This document shows positions 48,399-57,280 of a stretch of 64,000 nucleotides of DNA, one piece after another. The stretch comes from an uncultured Devosia sp. (GTDB taxonomy: Bacteria > Pseudomonadota > Alphaproteobacteria > Rhizobiales > Devosiaceae): NCBI RefSeq assembly GCF_963517015.1, contig NZ_CAUQDV010000001.1:1556001-1620000 (forward strand), given 5' to 3'. Position numbers and translations under genes: made by a program. Within the stretch, counting starts at the first letter, position 1. Each line of letters begins with the position of its first letter. The notes below the pieces were generated by a model. It worked only from the letters and a program-made list of their open reading frames with translations, did no database searches and had not been told where the DNA came from.

Positions 48399-50108
48399 TC
48401 AGAACATGAAATAGCGCTGGGCCATGGGGAGGATGGTGGCGGGCTCGCAGGTGAGGAGTTCGCCATCGGCGCGGACTTCGTAGGTTTCGGGGTCGACCTG
48501 GATATCGGGGGTGGCGGAGTTGTGGATCATCGAGGCCTTGCCGATGCCGGAGCGGGTGTTGATGACGGGCAGAAGTTGCTTGGCGACGCCGAGCTTGTCG
48601 CGAAGGCCGTCGTCATAGGCGGCCTGGGAGATGAAGGTGACCGAGGAATTGGTCAGCAGTTTGCCAAAGCTGGCGAACATCGGCCGGTAATGCATCGGCT
48701 GGGGCGTCGGGATGGAGGCATTGGGGTCGCCCATGGGGGCGGCTGCAATGGAGCCGCCGAGCAGGATCATTTCGGGCTTCACGCCGAAAAAGGCCGGGTT
48801 CCAGAGGACGAGATCGGCGCGCTTGCCGACTTCGACCGAGCCGATGTGCTGGCTCATGCCGTGGGCGATGGCGGGGTTGATGGTGTATTTGGCAATGTAG
48901 CGCCTGACGCGGAAATTGTCGTTCTCGCCGGTTTCCTGTGGGAGGCGCCCGCGCTGGCGCTTCATCTTGTCAGCGGTCTGCCAGGTGCGGATCACCACCT
49001 CGCCGACGCGACCCATGGCCTGGCTGTCCGATGAGATGACCGAGAGGGCGCCCATGTCGTGGAGGATGTCTTCGGCGGCGATGGTTTCTTTGCGGATGCG
49101 CGACTCCGCAAAGGCGACGTCTTCGGGGATGGAGGGGGAGAGGTGGTGGCAGACCATGAGCATATCGAGATGCTCGGCAATGGTGTTGACCGTATAGGGG
49201 CGGGTCGGATTGGTCGAGGAAGGGATGACATTGGGCAGGCCCGCGACGCGCAGGATGTCGGGAGCATGGCCGCCGCCGGCGCCTTCGGTATGGAAGGCGT
49301 GGATGGTGCGGCCTTTGAAGGCGCCGATCGTGTCTTCCACGAATCCCGACTCGTTGAGCGTATCGGTGTGGATCATCACCTGGACGTCATAGTCGTCGGC
49401 GACGGAGAGGCAATTGTCGATGGCGGCAGGCGTGGTTCCCCAGTCTTCGTGCAGCTTCAGACAGGAGGCGCCGGCGAGGATCATTTCGGCCAGCGGTTGG
49501 GGGCGGGAGGCATTGCCCTTGCCGGCCAGCGCAAGATTCATCGGAAAGCCGTCGAAGCTCTCGATCATGCGCTGGATATGCCAGGCGCCGGTGCAGGTGG
49601 TGGCGAGTGTGCCGTGGGCCGGTCCGGAGCCGCCACCGAGCATGGTGGTGACGCCGCTCATCAGGGCTTCTTCGATCTGCTGGGGGGCGATGAAATGGAT
49701 ATGGGCATCCATGCCGCCAGCGGTGAGGATGCGGCCCTCGCCGGCAATCACTTCGGTGGAGGGGCCGATGATGATGGTGACGCTCGACTGCGTATCGGGA
49801 TTACCGGCCTTGCCGATGCCATGGATGCGGCCGTCCTTCAGGCCGATGTCGGCCTTGAAGATGCCGGTATGATCGACGACCAGGGCATTGGTGATGACGG
49901 TATCGACAGCGCCCTCCGCGCGGGTGCGTTGCGACTGGCCCATGCCGTCGCGGATAACCTTGCCGCCGCCGAATTTCACCTCTTCGCCGTAGGTGGTGAA
50001 GTCCTTTTCCACCTCGATGAAGAGTTCGGTATCGGCCAGGCGAACCTTGTCGCCGGTGGTCGGGCCGTACATGTCGGCATAGGTGGCGCGGGAGATGCGT
50101 GCGGGCAT
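48399..50108 (-). CDS. ureC: Urease alpha subunit
   Basis: A 569-aa catalytic subunit. The nickel-bridging carbamylated lysine is in ASCLKLHEDWG; metal His ligands are in MDAHIHFI, MIHTDTLNESG and IHAFHTEGAGGGHAPD; the active-site flap His is in MVCHHLSPSIPEDVAFAESR. It hydrolyses urea to ammonia and carbamate with UreA and UreB. Start MPARISRATYADMYGPTTGD is typical. Separated from ureE by five unrelated genes, an unusual split. Confidence 0.98.
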   Translation of the reverse strand: MPARISRATYADMYGPTTGDKVRLADTELFIEVEKDFTTYGEEVKFGGGKVIRDGMGQSQRTRAEGAVDTVITNALVVDHTGIFKADIGLKDGRIHGIGKAGNPDTQSSVTIIIGPSTEVIAGEGRILTAGGMDAHIHFIAPQQIEEALMSGVTTMLGGGSGPAHGTLATTCTGAWHIQRMIESFDGFPMNLALAGKGNASRPQPLAEMILAGASCLKLHEDWGTTPAAIDNCLSVADDYDVQVMIHTDTLNESGFVEDTIGAFKGRTIHAFHTEGAGGGHAPDILRVAGLPNVIPSSTNPTRPYTVNTIAEHLDMLMVCHHLSPSIPEDVAFAESRIRKETIAAEDILHDMGALSVISSDSQAMGRVGEVVIRTWQTADKMKRQRGRLPQETGENDNFRVRRYIAKYTINPAIAHGMSQHIGSVEVGKRADLVLWNPAFFGVKPEMILLGGSIAAAPMGDPNASIPTPQPMHYRPMFASFGKLLTNSSVTFISQAAYDDGLRDKLGVAKQLLPVINTRSGIGKASMIHNSATPDIQVDPETYEVRADGELLTCEPATILPMAQRYFMF

Positions 50109-50242
50109 GATCTAACCGGGGCAGGAGGACGCGTTTGGTCCAGCCTGTCCCGGTTATGAGCCGCTTGCAAGGAAAAGCGATGCCTTGGGCTGCGTCTTGT
50201 CGGGCCTGCTCAAAGCGTAAGCAGGCTGGCGCAAAACTGGGC

Positions 50243-50635
50243 TCAGTTTTTCTTGGGCGTCAGCGTGCGGAAGCGGGTTTCGGCAGCAGAAATGATGTGG
50301 TCAAGCAGGGGCTCGCCGGCAGCGATATCTGCATCACTGCGCAAGGTGCTGGCGATGAGGGAGATGGCCAGGGCCTGGATGGCATAGGCCTGCTTCTTGC
50401 GCCCCTCGCTGTGATGCTTGTTGCCCTGATCCTGGAAGGCCTGAAGGACCTGATTGCGGGTCTCGATGGTCAGGGCGTTCTTGGCGCCGACCCAATTGCT
50501 GGCCTTGAAGTCATCGGCGAGACCGGCGGCAAGGCTGCCGAGCAGGAACATGGCTTCGCCATCCTCGACGCCATTGTCCTTGAGGTCCGCGATCACGGCA
50601 GCGAGGCGAAGCTTGAAGTCTTGTTCCTTGGTCAT
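50243..50635 (-). CDS. Hypothetical cytosolic protein between ureB and ureC
   Basis: A 130-aa, mostly helical protein (FKLRLAAVIADLKDNGVED; AYAIQALAISLIASTLRSDA) with no family I recognise. It has no signal or membrane segment. The order ureB, this gene, ureC on one strand (gaps of 70 and 134 nt) makes co-transcription likely; a role in urease assembly is only a guess. Confidence 0.6.
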   Translation of the reverse strand: MTKEQDFKLRLAAVIADLKDNGVEDGEAMFLLGSLAAGLADDFKASNWVGAKNALTIETRNQVLQAFQDQGNKHHSEGRKKQAYAIQALAISLIASTLRSDADIAAGEPLLDHIISAAETRFRTLTPKKN

Positions 50636-50705
50636 GGCCCGGTCCGATCAGAAAAACTGGACCGCCCTTAGCGCATTTGCGCGGAGGATGCCATGACTGG
50701 AGGTA

Positions 50706-51011
50706 TCAAACTGCGCCCATGACCATCTGGCGGAAGCCGTAGACCTTGCGATCACCGCCAAGTGGGATCAGGCGAACCTCGCGGGCCTGGCCGGGCTCGA
50801 AACGCACGGCTGTGCCGGCAGCAATGTCGAGACGCATGCCAAGCGCCTTGTCGCGATCAAAGCTGAGGCCGGCATTGGCCTCGTAGAAATGGTAGTGAGA
50901 GCCGACCTGGACGGGACGGTCGCCGGTGTTGGCGACTTCCATCGTGATCTGGTTCGCTCCGGCATTGAGTTCTATTTCGCCGGCTTGGGTGATGACTTCG
51001 CCTGGGATCAT
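50706..51011 (-). CDS. ureB: Urease beta subunit
   Basis: A 101-aa subunit: MIPGEVITQAGEIELNAG, VANTGDRPVQVGSHYHFYEA (conserved H-Y-H-F) and RLDIAAGTAVRFEPG. ATG 51011 gives the classic MIPGE start; a GTG at 51020 would couple it to the DUF1272 stop. Confidence 0.96.
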   Translation of the reverse strand: MIPGEVITQAGEIELNAGANQITMEVANTGDRPVQVGSHYHFYEANAGLSFDRDKALGMRLDIAAGTAVRFEPGQAREVRLIPLGGDRKVYGFRQMVMGAV

Positions 51012-51016
51012 GATGG

Positions 51017-51268
51017 TCACGCAGCTTCTGGTGTGCAGCCTTGCGGCTTGAACACGCGGATGGATGAGGGCGGGTTGTTGGCGAGTTTGCCGGCAGGGCG
51101 GATCGGACGTGGGGCGAAGTTGCCGCCACAATTGGGGCATTTGCCACTCAGCTTCTCGCCGGCGCAGGTGGCGCAGAAAGTGCATTCAAAGCTGCAGATC
51201 ATCGCGTCGGCGGCCTCGGGCGGGAGGTCCTTGTCGCAGCATTCGCAGTTGGGGCGCAGTTCGAGCAT
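51017..51268 (-). CDS. DUF1272 Cys-rich protein
   Basis: An 83-aa protein with a RING/treble-clef-like Cys pattern: RPNCECCDKDLP, ICSFECTFCATCAGEKL, CPNCGGNF. This is DUF1272. It lies 4 nt after ureA and overlaps or abuts ureB, a position I recall for Rhizobiales urease clusters. It probably binds zinc; function unknown. Confidence 0.85.
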   Translation of the reverse strand: MLELRPNCECCDKDLPPEAADAMICSFECTFCATCAGEKLSGKCPNCGGNFAPRPIRPAGKLANNPPSSIRVFKPQGCTPEAA

Positions 51269-51272
51269 GGGT

Positions 51273-51575
51273 TCACCGTATAGGCTGGTGGACGGTGACG
51301 AGCTTGGTGCCGTCGGGGAAAGTGGCTTCGACCTGGATGTCGTGGATCATTTCGGGGATGCCCTCCATAACCTGGTCGCGGGAAATGACATGGGCGCCGG
51401 CCTCCATCAATTCGGCCACCGGGCGGCCGTCGCGGGCGCCCTCAACGACGAAATCGGTGATCAGGGCAATGGTTTCCGGGTGGTTGAGCTTGACGCCGCG
51501 ATCAAGGCGGTTGCGCGCCACGATGGCAGCCATAGAGATCAGCAGCTTGTCTTTTTCACGCGGGGTCAGGTTCAT
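51273..51575 (-). CDS. ureA: Urease gamma subunit
   Basis: A 100-aa subunit: MNLTPREKDKLLISMAAIVA, GVKLNHPETIALITDFVVEG, VEATFPDGTKLVTVHQPI. Full length and typical. Lies 10 nt downstream of ureD. Confidence 0.97.
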   Translation of the reverse strand: MNLTPREKDKLLISMAAIVARNRLDRGVKLNHPETIALITDFVVEGARDGRPVAELMEAGAHVISRDQVMEGIPEMIHDIQVEATFPDGTKLVTVHQPIR

Positions 51576-51585
51576 TGGGAAAGTC

Positions 51586-52446
51586 CTAGAGATGCCACAT
51601 GCGCGGCAATGTGCCGGAGCCGGAAAGCTGGGAAAGAATTGGTATGATCAGGCGCCGCAAGGCAAGCCCGGATTCAGCCAGGGCGCGGATGACGAGGCGG
51701 GTGCCATTGGTGCTGGCGGCCATACGGCGATCTGCGGGTAGGATGGCCCGGACACGACCAAGCGCGATGGCAGCCTGATCTGCATCGGGAGCGATGTGAA
51801 TGATGGTGGCCAGGGCGCGGTTGCCGGCCAGAAGCGAGATTCCAGTGCGTTCGACTATCGTGCCGTCCAGTCGGGTCGCCTCGGCATGGACGAGCCGGCC
51901 ATTGCGGCGAATGCGCCAGTTGTCACGTAGCCTGGCATCAAGCGCCAGTTCGCCCATGGCGTCGCGTCCAAGCAGAATGGCTTCGACGGCCGTAAGGCTG
52001 GCGCCAGTGGCGAGATCGATGTCGAGGCGGCGATCGAGCTGGCTGGAGCCAAAGAGAATGGTCTCCTGCGGCAGCCAGTCGAGATGAGCGTTTTCGCCGA
52101 TTGTGAGACGCGTCTCGACGTGCGCGGGACCTTCAATGGAGCGATAGATGCGCTCGCAGGCCTGGGTAGTCAAAACCATCTTGCCTTGGGCTGCAAGCTC
52201 GGCGGTCCAGCGCATGCGATCGCCACCGGTCAGGCCACCGGCCGTATTGATCAACACGGCTTCGAGAGCCGAGGAGTGAGTATTGGGCAGACGGATCTTG
52301 GCGCAGCCTTCCTGATAAAGAGTGGAAAGCCTTGTGGCATCAGCACGTTGATAGGTTGAAATGCCACCAACGCCAAAGGCGCGTTGCATGCGCGGCTGGT
52401 AGGCGAAGTTTTTACCTTCGGCGATTTTATCGGCAACGATTGTCAA
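51586..52446 (-). CDS. ureD: Urease accessory protein UreD
   Basis: A 286-aa scaffold protein: VLINTAGGLTGGDRMRW, TTQACERIYRS and WLPQETILFG are the UreD/UreH blocks. It binds apo-urease and recruits UreF-UreG. No ATG lies at the family start; TTG 52446 gives LTIVADKIAEG, the likely beginning, while a TTG at 52503 adds sequence that reads as non-coding and would abut the divergent gene at 52509. Start is uncertain. Confidence 0.9.
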   Translation of the reverse strand: MTIVADKIAEGKNFAYQPRMQRAFGVGGISTYQRADATRLSTLYQEGCAKIRLPNTHSSALEAVLINTAGGLTGGDRMRWTAELAAQGKMVLTTQACERIYRSIEGPAHVETRLTIGENAHLDWLPQETILFGSSQLDRRLDIDLATGASLTAVEAILLGRDAMGELALDARLRDNWRIRRNGRLVHAEATRLDGTIVERTGISLLAGNRALATIIHIAPDADQAAIALGRVRAILPADRRMAASTNGTRLVIRALAESGLALRRLIIPILSQLSGSGTLPRMWHL

Positions 52447-52508
52447 GGACGGGCGTTTCCTAGGCGAGCAGGTGCTCTTCAATTGAGAACTTAAAGAAGG
52501 CAAGTAAA

Positions 52509-52859
52509 ATGCACATCAAGACTCTTGTTTCCGCTGGCGCCCTTGCAATCGCTCTCGGCCTTGGTTCCACGGCTGTCATCGCCCAGGAAGCCGCCGCCCC
52601 GACCATGATCGGCAACCAGCAGCTGACCGAAGCCGACGCAACCCGCGTCCAAACCTATTGCGACGATCTCAAGACGCAGTCGGAGCAGACCGCTGGTACT
52701 GGCAGCGATTCCGAGGACACCGCCGAGTCGACTGACACTGGTGAGACCGATGGTGGCCAGGCAGCTATTGGCGGCGTTGACCTCGACATGGTGACCATCG
52801 AGAACTGTGCTGATGCCGGTTTTATCGAAGGCCCGGTGACTCCCACGACGACCAACTAA
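52509..52859 (+). CDS. Small exported protein of unknown function
   Basis: A 116-aa protein with a signal peptide (VSAGALAIALGLGSTAVIAQ) and a low-complexity Thr/Asp/Glu/Gly middle (TGSDSEDTAESTDTGETDGG). Two Cys in the mature part (TYCDDL, IENCAD) may pair. Not assignable to a family. Followed by a strong bidirectional terminator. Confidence 0.65.
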   Translation: MHIKTLVSAGALAIALGLGSTAVIAQEAAAPTMIGNQQLTEADATRVQTYCDDLKTQSEQTAGTGSDSEDTAESTDTGETDGGQAAIGGVDLDMVTIENCADAGFIEGPVTPTTTN

Positions 52860-52874
52860 TATCAGCCTCGGCTG

Positions 52875-52909
52875 ATGATGACGCCCGGCCTTGTGCCGGG
52901 CGTCATCAT
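52875..52909. terminator. Bidirectional terminator
   Basis: A perfect 15-bp stem (ATGATGACGCCCGGC and its complement) with a CTTGT loop lies between the converging ends of the exported-protein gene and urtE. The T-run is weak on both strands. Confidence 0.7.
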
Positions 52910-52911
52910 AT

Positions 52912-53616
52912 CTAGACCATAAGATGGCGGCGCACCTCCGGCAGGTCGAGATCGCTGGCGGGACCGGCATGCTGAATCTCGCCGCGGTCCATGACGTAAA
53001 TGTCGTCGGCAATCTCGCGGCAGAAATCGAGGAATTGCTCGACCAGCAGAATGGTCATGCTCTTTTCGTTGCGCAGAAATTGAAGGGCGTGGCCGATGTC
53101 CTTGATGATGGATGGCTGGATGCCCTCGGTGGGTTCGTCGAGAACGAGCACTCTGGGTCGGGTGACCAGCGCACGCCCAATCGCGAGCTGTTGCTGCTGG
53201 CCACCCGAGAGGTCACCACCGCGCCGGCCTAGCATGGACTTCAGCACGGGGAAGAGGTCGAAAATATAGGACGGAATGTTTCGCTCGCTGCGCGGCAGGC
53301 CGGCATAGCCGGTTTCGAGATTTTCCTTCACGGTAAGGAGGGGGAATATTTCGCGTCCCTGGGGCACATAGCCGATGCCCATGCGAGCGCGCCTGTAGGG
53401 CGGGGCTTTCCTGAGGACGTCGTCGCCAAAGCGGATGTCCCCGGCCGAGATGTGGTTTACGCCGGTGATGGCGCGCAGGGTGGACGACTTGCCGACGCCG
53501 TTGCGGCCGAGGACTGCGGTGATGCGGCCCGGCCGGCAGGTGATCGAGACAGATTTGAGCGCCTGGGCGGCGCCGTAATGCAGGTCGATGCTGTCGATCG
53601 TGAGGGCGGTGCTCAT
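52912..53616 (-). CDS. urtE: Urea ABC transporter ATP-binding protein UrtE
   Basis: A 234-aa LivF-type ATPase: Walker A VLGRNGVGKSSTLRAI, signature DLSGGQQQQLAIGRAL, Walker B RVLVLDEPTEGIQPSI. The IGYVPQGREIFPLLTV segment is typical of UrtE. With UrtD it drives high-affinity urea import. Overlaps urtD by ATGA; last gene of the operon. Confidence 0.95.
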   Translation of the reverse strand: MSTALTIDSIDLHYGAAQALKSVSITCRPGRITAVLGRNGVGKSSTLRAITGVNHISAGDIRFGDDVLRKAPPYRRARMGIGYVPQGREIFPLLTVKENLETGYAGLPRSERNIPSYIFDLFPVLKSMLGRRGGDLSGGQQQQLAIGRALVTRPRVLVLDEPTEGIQPSIIKDIGHALQFLRNEKSMTILLVEQFLDFCREIADDIYVMDRGEIQHAGPASDLDLPEVRRHLMV

Positions 53617-54371
53617 CGTCCAAGATACCTTTCGATGACAATGGGATTGGCGCTGACCTGATCGAGGCTGCCTTCAGCGAGGACAGAGCCTTCGGCCAGG
53701 CACGTGACGCGGGAGCCCAGTTCGCGCACGAAGCTCATGTCGTGTTCCACCACAACGACGGAGCGCGTTCTGGCAATGTCGCGCAGCAGCTTGGCGGTTT
53801 CTACAGTCTCACTATCGGTCATGCCGGCGACGGGTTCGTCGACGAGAAGGAGTTTCGGGTCCTGTGCCAGGAGCATGCCGACTTCGAGCCACTGCTTCTG
53901 GCCATGGCTGAGGTTGGCGGCATAATCGTCCTTGCGGCCGATCAGGCGCACGGTTTCGAGGATTTCCTCGATGCGGGCGATATCGGCGGCGGTGGCGGTA
54001 TAAAAGAGCGTGGCGAGGACGCCGCGCGGCTTTTTGAGCGCCATTTCGATATTGTCCCAGACGGTGTGGCTTTCGAAAACCGTGGGCTTCTGGAATTTGC
54101 GGCCGATGCCGAGATTGGCGATGGCGGCTTCATCGAGTTTCGTCAGGTCGGTGCGACCGTCAAACAGGACCTGGCCGTCATCAGGGCGTGTCTTGCCGGT
54201 GATGATGTCCATCATCGTGGTTTTGCCGGCGCCATTGGGGCCAATGATGGCCAGCATTTCGGCGGGGTGGACGATGATCGAGAGATTGTTGATGGCCTTG
54301 AAGCCGTCGAAAGCGACGGAGACGCCATCGAGATAGAGCATGGTGCCCAGCTTTTCGCTTGCCTCGCTCAT
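53613..54371 (-). CDS. urtD: Urea ABC transporter ATP-binding protein UrtD
   Basis: A 252-aa LivG-type ATPase: Walker A IIGPNGAGKTTMMDII, ANLSHGQKQWLEVGMLL signature (LSHGQ, the usual UrtD form), Walker B KLLLVDEPVAGMTDSE. The start SEASEKLGTMLYLDGVSVAF is typical. 3 nt separate it from urtC. Confidence 0.95.
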   Translation of the reverse strand: MSEASEKLGTMLYLDGVSVAFDGFKAINNLSIIVHPAEMLAIIGPNGAGKTTMMDIITGKTRPDDGQVLFDGRTDLTKLDEAAIANLGIGRKFQKPTVFESHTVWDNIEMALKKPRGVLATLFYTATAADIARIEEILETVRLIGRKDDYAANLSHGQKQWLEVGMLLAQDPKLLLVDEPVAGMTDSETVETAKLLRDIARTRSVVVVEHDMSFVRELGSRVTCLAEGSVLAEGSLDQVSANPIVIERYLGR

Positions 54372-54374
54372 GGA

Positions 54375-55562
54375 TCACTCCGCCGGCTTGGGTTGGGGGG
54401 TGCCAAATGAGGCGGGGTCTTCGGCACTCTCGATATCGGGGGATTGGCTTGGAGTGGTGGTGGGTTTGCTCCGCGATTTGCCGAAGAATTGGCTCCAAAG
54501 ACCGACGATGCCCTTGGGCATGAAGAGGGTGACGAAGACGAAGAGAGCGCCGAGGGCGAAGAGCCAAAGATCGGGCAGGGCGCTGGTGAACCAGGATTTT
54601 CCCATGTTGACCGCAATGGCGCCGATGATGGGGCCGATCAGCGTCCCTCGGCCGCCGACAGCGGTCCAGATGACAACTTCGATGGAGTTGCCGGGTTCGA
54701 ATTCGCCGGGATTGATGATGCCGACCTGGGGCACATAGAGGGCGCCGGCGACACCGGCCATGATGGCGGAGACGGTGAAGGCGAAGAGTTTCACATATTC
54801 AACGCGATAGCCGATGAAGCGGGTGCGACTTTCGGCGTCGCGAACGGCGACCATGACCTTGCCGAGCTTGGAATTGACGACCAGCGAGCAGATGAAGACC
54901 GAGATGGCGAGGGCAATCGCGGTGGCGGCGAAAAGGGCGGTGCGGGTGGTCTGGGACTGGACGGGGGCGCCAAGGATGTCCTTGAAGTCGGTAAGGCCAT
55001 TATTGCCGCCGAAACCCATGTCGTTGCGGAAGAATGCCAGCAGAAGGGCGAAGGTCATGGCCTGCGTCATGATGGAGAGGTAGACGCCGGTCACACGACT
55101 TCTGAACGCGAAAAATCCGAAGATGAACGCGAGCAGGCCGGGCACGAAGACGACCATGGCCAGGGCGAACCAGAAGTTGTCGAAGCCGAGCCAGTACCAG
55201 GGCAGTTCCTTGTAGTTCAGGAAGACCATGAAGTCGGGTAGGGTTGGGTTGCCATAGACGCCGCGGCTGCCGATCTGGCGCATGAGATACATGCCCATGG
55301 CGTAGCCGCCGAGCGCGAAGAAGGCGCCGTGGCCGAGCGAGAGAATGCCGCAATAGCCCCAGACCAGATCGAGCGCGAGAGCCAGGATGGCGTAGCTCAG
55401 ATATTTGCCGAGCAGGGAGACGAGATAGGTCGGGACATGGCCGAACTGGCCCGGCCGAATCAGCAGATTGGCCATTGGCACGAGAATGGCGACAGCCAGG
55501 AAAATCGAGATTACCCAGACGGCCTTCCTGTCGAGCGCGCGGAACAGGGCTTGTGTCAGCAT
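54375..55562 (-). CDS. urtC: Urea ABC transporter permease UrtC
   Basis: A 395-aa LivM-type permease with about ten hydrophobic segments; LALDLVWGYCGILSLGHGAF and FFALGGYAMGMYLMRQ are family signatures, and VGGRGTLIGPIIGAIAVNMG is the EAA-like loop. A Pro/Ser-rich cytosolic tail ends the protein. Lies 28 nt after urtB. Confidence 0.95.
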   Translation of the reverse strand: MLTQALFRALDRKAVWVISIFLAVAILVPMANLLIRPGQFGHVPTYLVSLLGKYLSYAILALALDLVWGYCGILSLGHGAFFALGGYAMGMYLMRQIGSRGVYGNPTLPDFMVFLNYKELPWYWLGFDNFWFALAMVVFVPGLLAFIFGFFAFRSRVTGVYLSIMTQAMTFALLLAFFRNDMGFGGNNGLTDFKDILGAPVQSQTTRTALFAATAIALAISVFICSLVVNSKLGKVMVAVRDAESRTRFIGYRVEYVKLFAFTVSAIMAGVAGALYVPQVGIINPGEFEPGNSIEVVIWTAVGGRGTLIGPIIGAIAVNMGKSWFTSALPDLWLFALGALFVFVTLFMPKGIVGLWSQFFGKSRSKPTTTPSQSPDIESAEDPASFGTPQPKPAE

Positions 55563-55590
55563 GGGGTGCCTCCGGACAGCGTGAGGATCA

Positions 55591-57195
55591 TCATTGTTCT
55601 ACCGCCCGGCCCTTGAGGGCGAAGAGACCGCGCGGGCGGCGCTGGATGAACAGGATGATGAGCACGAGGATCAGGATCTTGCCAAGAACGGCGCCGGCGT
55701 AGGGCTCGAGGAATTTGTTGGCCACGCCGAGCGTCAGCGCGCCGACCAGCGTGCCCCAGAGATTGCCGACGCCGCCGAAGACCACGACCATGAAGCTGTC
55801 GATGATGTAGTTCTGGCCCAGGTTGGGCGAGATATTGTCGATCTGCGTCAGGGCGACGCCGGCGAGACCGGCAATGCCGGAGCCGAGGCCGAAGGTCATG
55901 GCGTCGACAAAGGGCGTGCGGATGCCCATGGAGGAGGCCATGCGGCGGTTCTGTGTGACGGCGCGCATCTGCAGGCCCAGCGGCGTGCGGTTGAGCACGA
56001 GCAGCAGCATGGCAAAGACCACGGCGGCGAAGATGAAGATCCAGAAGCGGCCATAGGTGATGGAGAGGCCATAGAATTCGAAGGAGCCGCTCATCCAGGT
56101 CGGGGCAATGACCATCTGGTTGGTGGGGCCGAAGATGGAGCGCACGGTCTGCTGCAGGATGAGGGACAGGCCCCACGTGGCGAGCAGGGTTTCGAGTGGC
56201 CGGCCATAGAGCCAGCGGATGATGCCGCGCTCGATGCAGACGCCGATGGCGCCGGTCACGAGGAAAGCGACGGGCAGCGCGATCAGCAGGGACTGGTCGA
56301 GCAGGAAGGGGAAATTCTGGCGGATGACGAGCTGGACGAGGAAGGTCGTATAGGCGCCCAGCATGACCATTTCGCCATGGGCCATGTTGATGACGCCCAT
56401 GACGCCGAAGGTGATGGCGAGACCAATGGCGGCCAGCAGCAGGACCGAGCCGAGCGACATGCCGAACCAGACGTTCTGCAGGGCATTCCAGACGGCGCGC
56501 TCCTGTTCGAGGCCGGCGATGGCCGAGCTGATGGTGGCCTGAAGTGCCTCGGGGGCTTCGGCGAGGGCCGCGTTCAGAATCGTGGACGCGGCGCGGCCTG
56601 CGCTCTGGGCGACGATGGGGACCGCGGCCTGACGGTCCTCAAGAGCAGAGTCACCATCGCCTAGCACTGTCACGGCGCGTGCGGTCTGCATGGCTTTGAG
56701 CACGGCAGTGTCGGCTTCGGCGGCGATGGCTTCGTCGAGCAGCGGCAGGTTGGCGGCGTCGGGGCGCGCCGTGAAGCCCTGGGCGGCAGAAAGGCGGGTG
56801 CGCGGGTTATCGCTCATCAGGGTCATGCCCGACAGGGCGGCGGCGATGTCGCGACGAAGGCTGTTGTTTACGCGAATGCGCGAGAGATCAGCGGCTTCGC
56901 CCAGACTGATCTCGTCGCCCGAGACAGGGTCGAGATGGGTCGAGCCGCGCTGGACGACCACAGTGCCGGACGTTTCGTCGAGATAGAGGTCGCCTTCGGC
57001 GAGAGCCTCAAGAGCGGGGATGACGGCAGGGTCGCCGGTGGCTGCGAGGTCGGAGACCAATTGGGTCAATTCGCGCAGATTCGCTTCGCCCATGGCCGCG
57101 ATGCTGGCCGGGATGTCTACGTCCTGCGCCCGGGCAGGCGTTAGCAGGAATGGCAAGGCCAGAAGTGCCAGAAGAATCGTTCTGAGATTCAGCAT
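55591..57195 (-). CDS. urtB: Urea ABC transporter permease UrtB with periplasmic N-terminal domain
   Basis: A 534-aa LivH-type permease. A signal peptide and a helical repeat domain (residues 25-230) precede the membrane part, as is usual for UrtB. The permease has GLAITFGVMGVINMAHGEMV and FGGVGNLWGTLVGALTLG. It forms the channel with UrtC. Separated from urtA by 85 nt holding a 22-bp palindrome. Confidence 0.95.
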   Translation of the reverse strand: MLNLRTILLALLALPFLLTPARAQDVDIPASIAAMGEANLRELTQLVSDLAATGDPAVIPALEALAEGDLYLDETSGTVVVQRGSTHLDPVSGDEISLGEAADLSRIRVNNSLRRDIAAALSGMTLMSDNPRTRLSAAQGFTARPDAANLPLLDEAIAAEADTAVLKAMQTARAVTVLGDGDSALEDRQAAVPIVAQSAGRAASTILNAALAEAPEALQATISSAIAGLEQERAVWNALQNVWFGMSLGSVLLLAAIGLAITFGVMGVINMAHGEMVMLGAYTTFLVQLVIRQNFPFLLDQSLLIALPVAFLVTGAIGVCIERGIIRWLYGRPLETLLATWGLSLILQQTVRSIFGPTNQMVIAPTWMSGSFEFYGLSITYGRFWIFIFAAVVFAMLLLVLNRTPLGLQMRAVTQNRRMASSMGIRTPFVDAMTFGLGSGIAGLAGVALTQIDNISPNLGQNYIIDSFMVVVFGGVGNLWGTLVGALTLGVANKFLEPYAGAVLGKILILVLIILFIQRRPRGLFALKGRAVEQ

Positions 57196-57237
57196 TCGCG
57201 CTCAAGTCCCTGTTTATCTTGCCTGAAGGGGCACCAA

Positions 57238-57259
57238 CCTCCCCCTGATCAGGGGGAGG
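57238..57259. promoter_or_regulatory. 22-bp palindrome between urtA and urtB
   Basis: CCTCCCCCTGA followed by its exact complement, no loop and no strong T-run. Such stems after a binding-protein gene often stabilise its mRNA 3' end and lower read-through, giving more UrtA than permease. Confidence 0.6.
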
Positions 57260-57280
57260 GGTAGATTGTGCCTATGTGAC

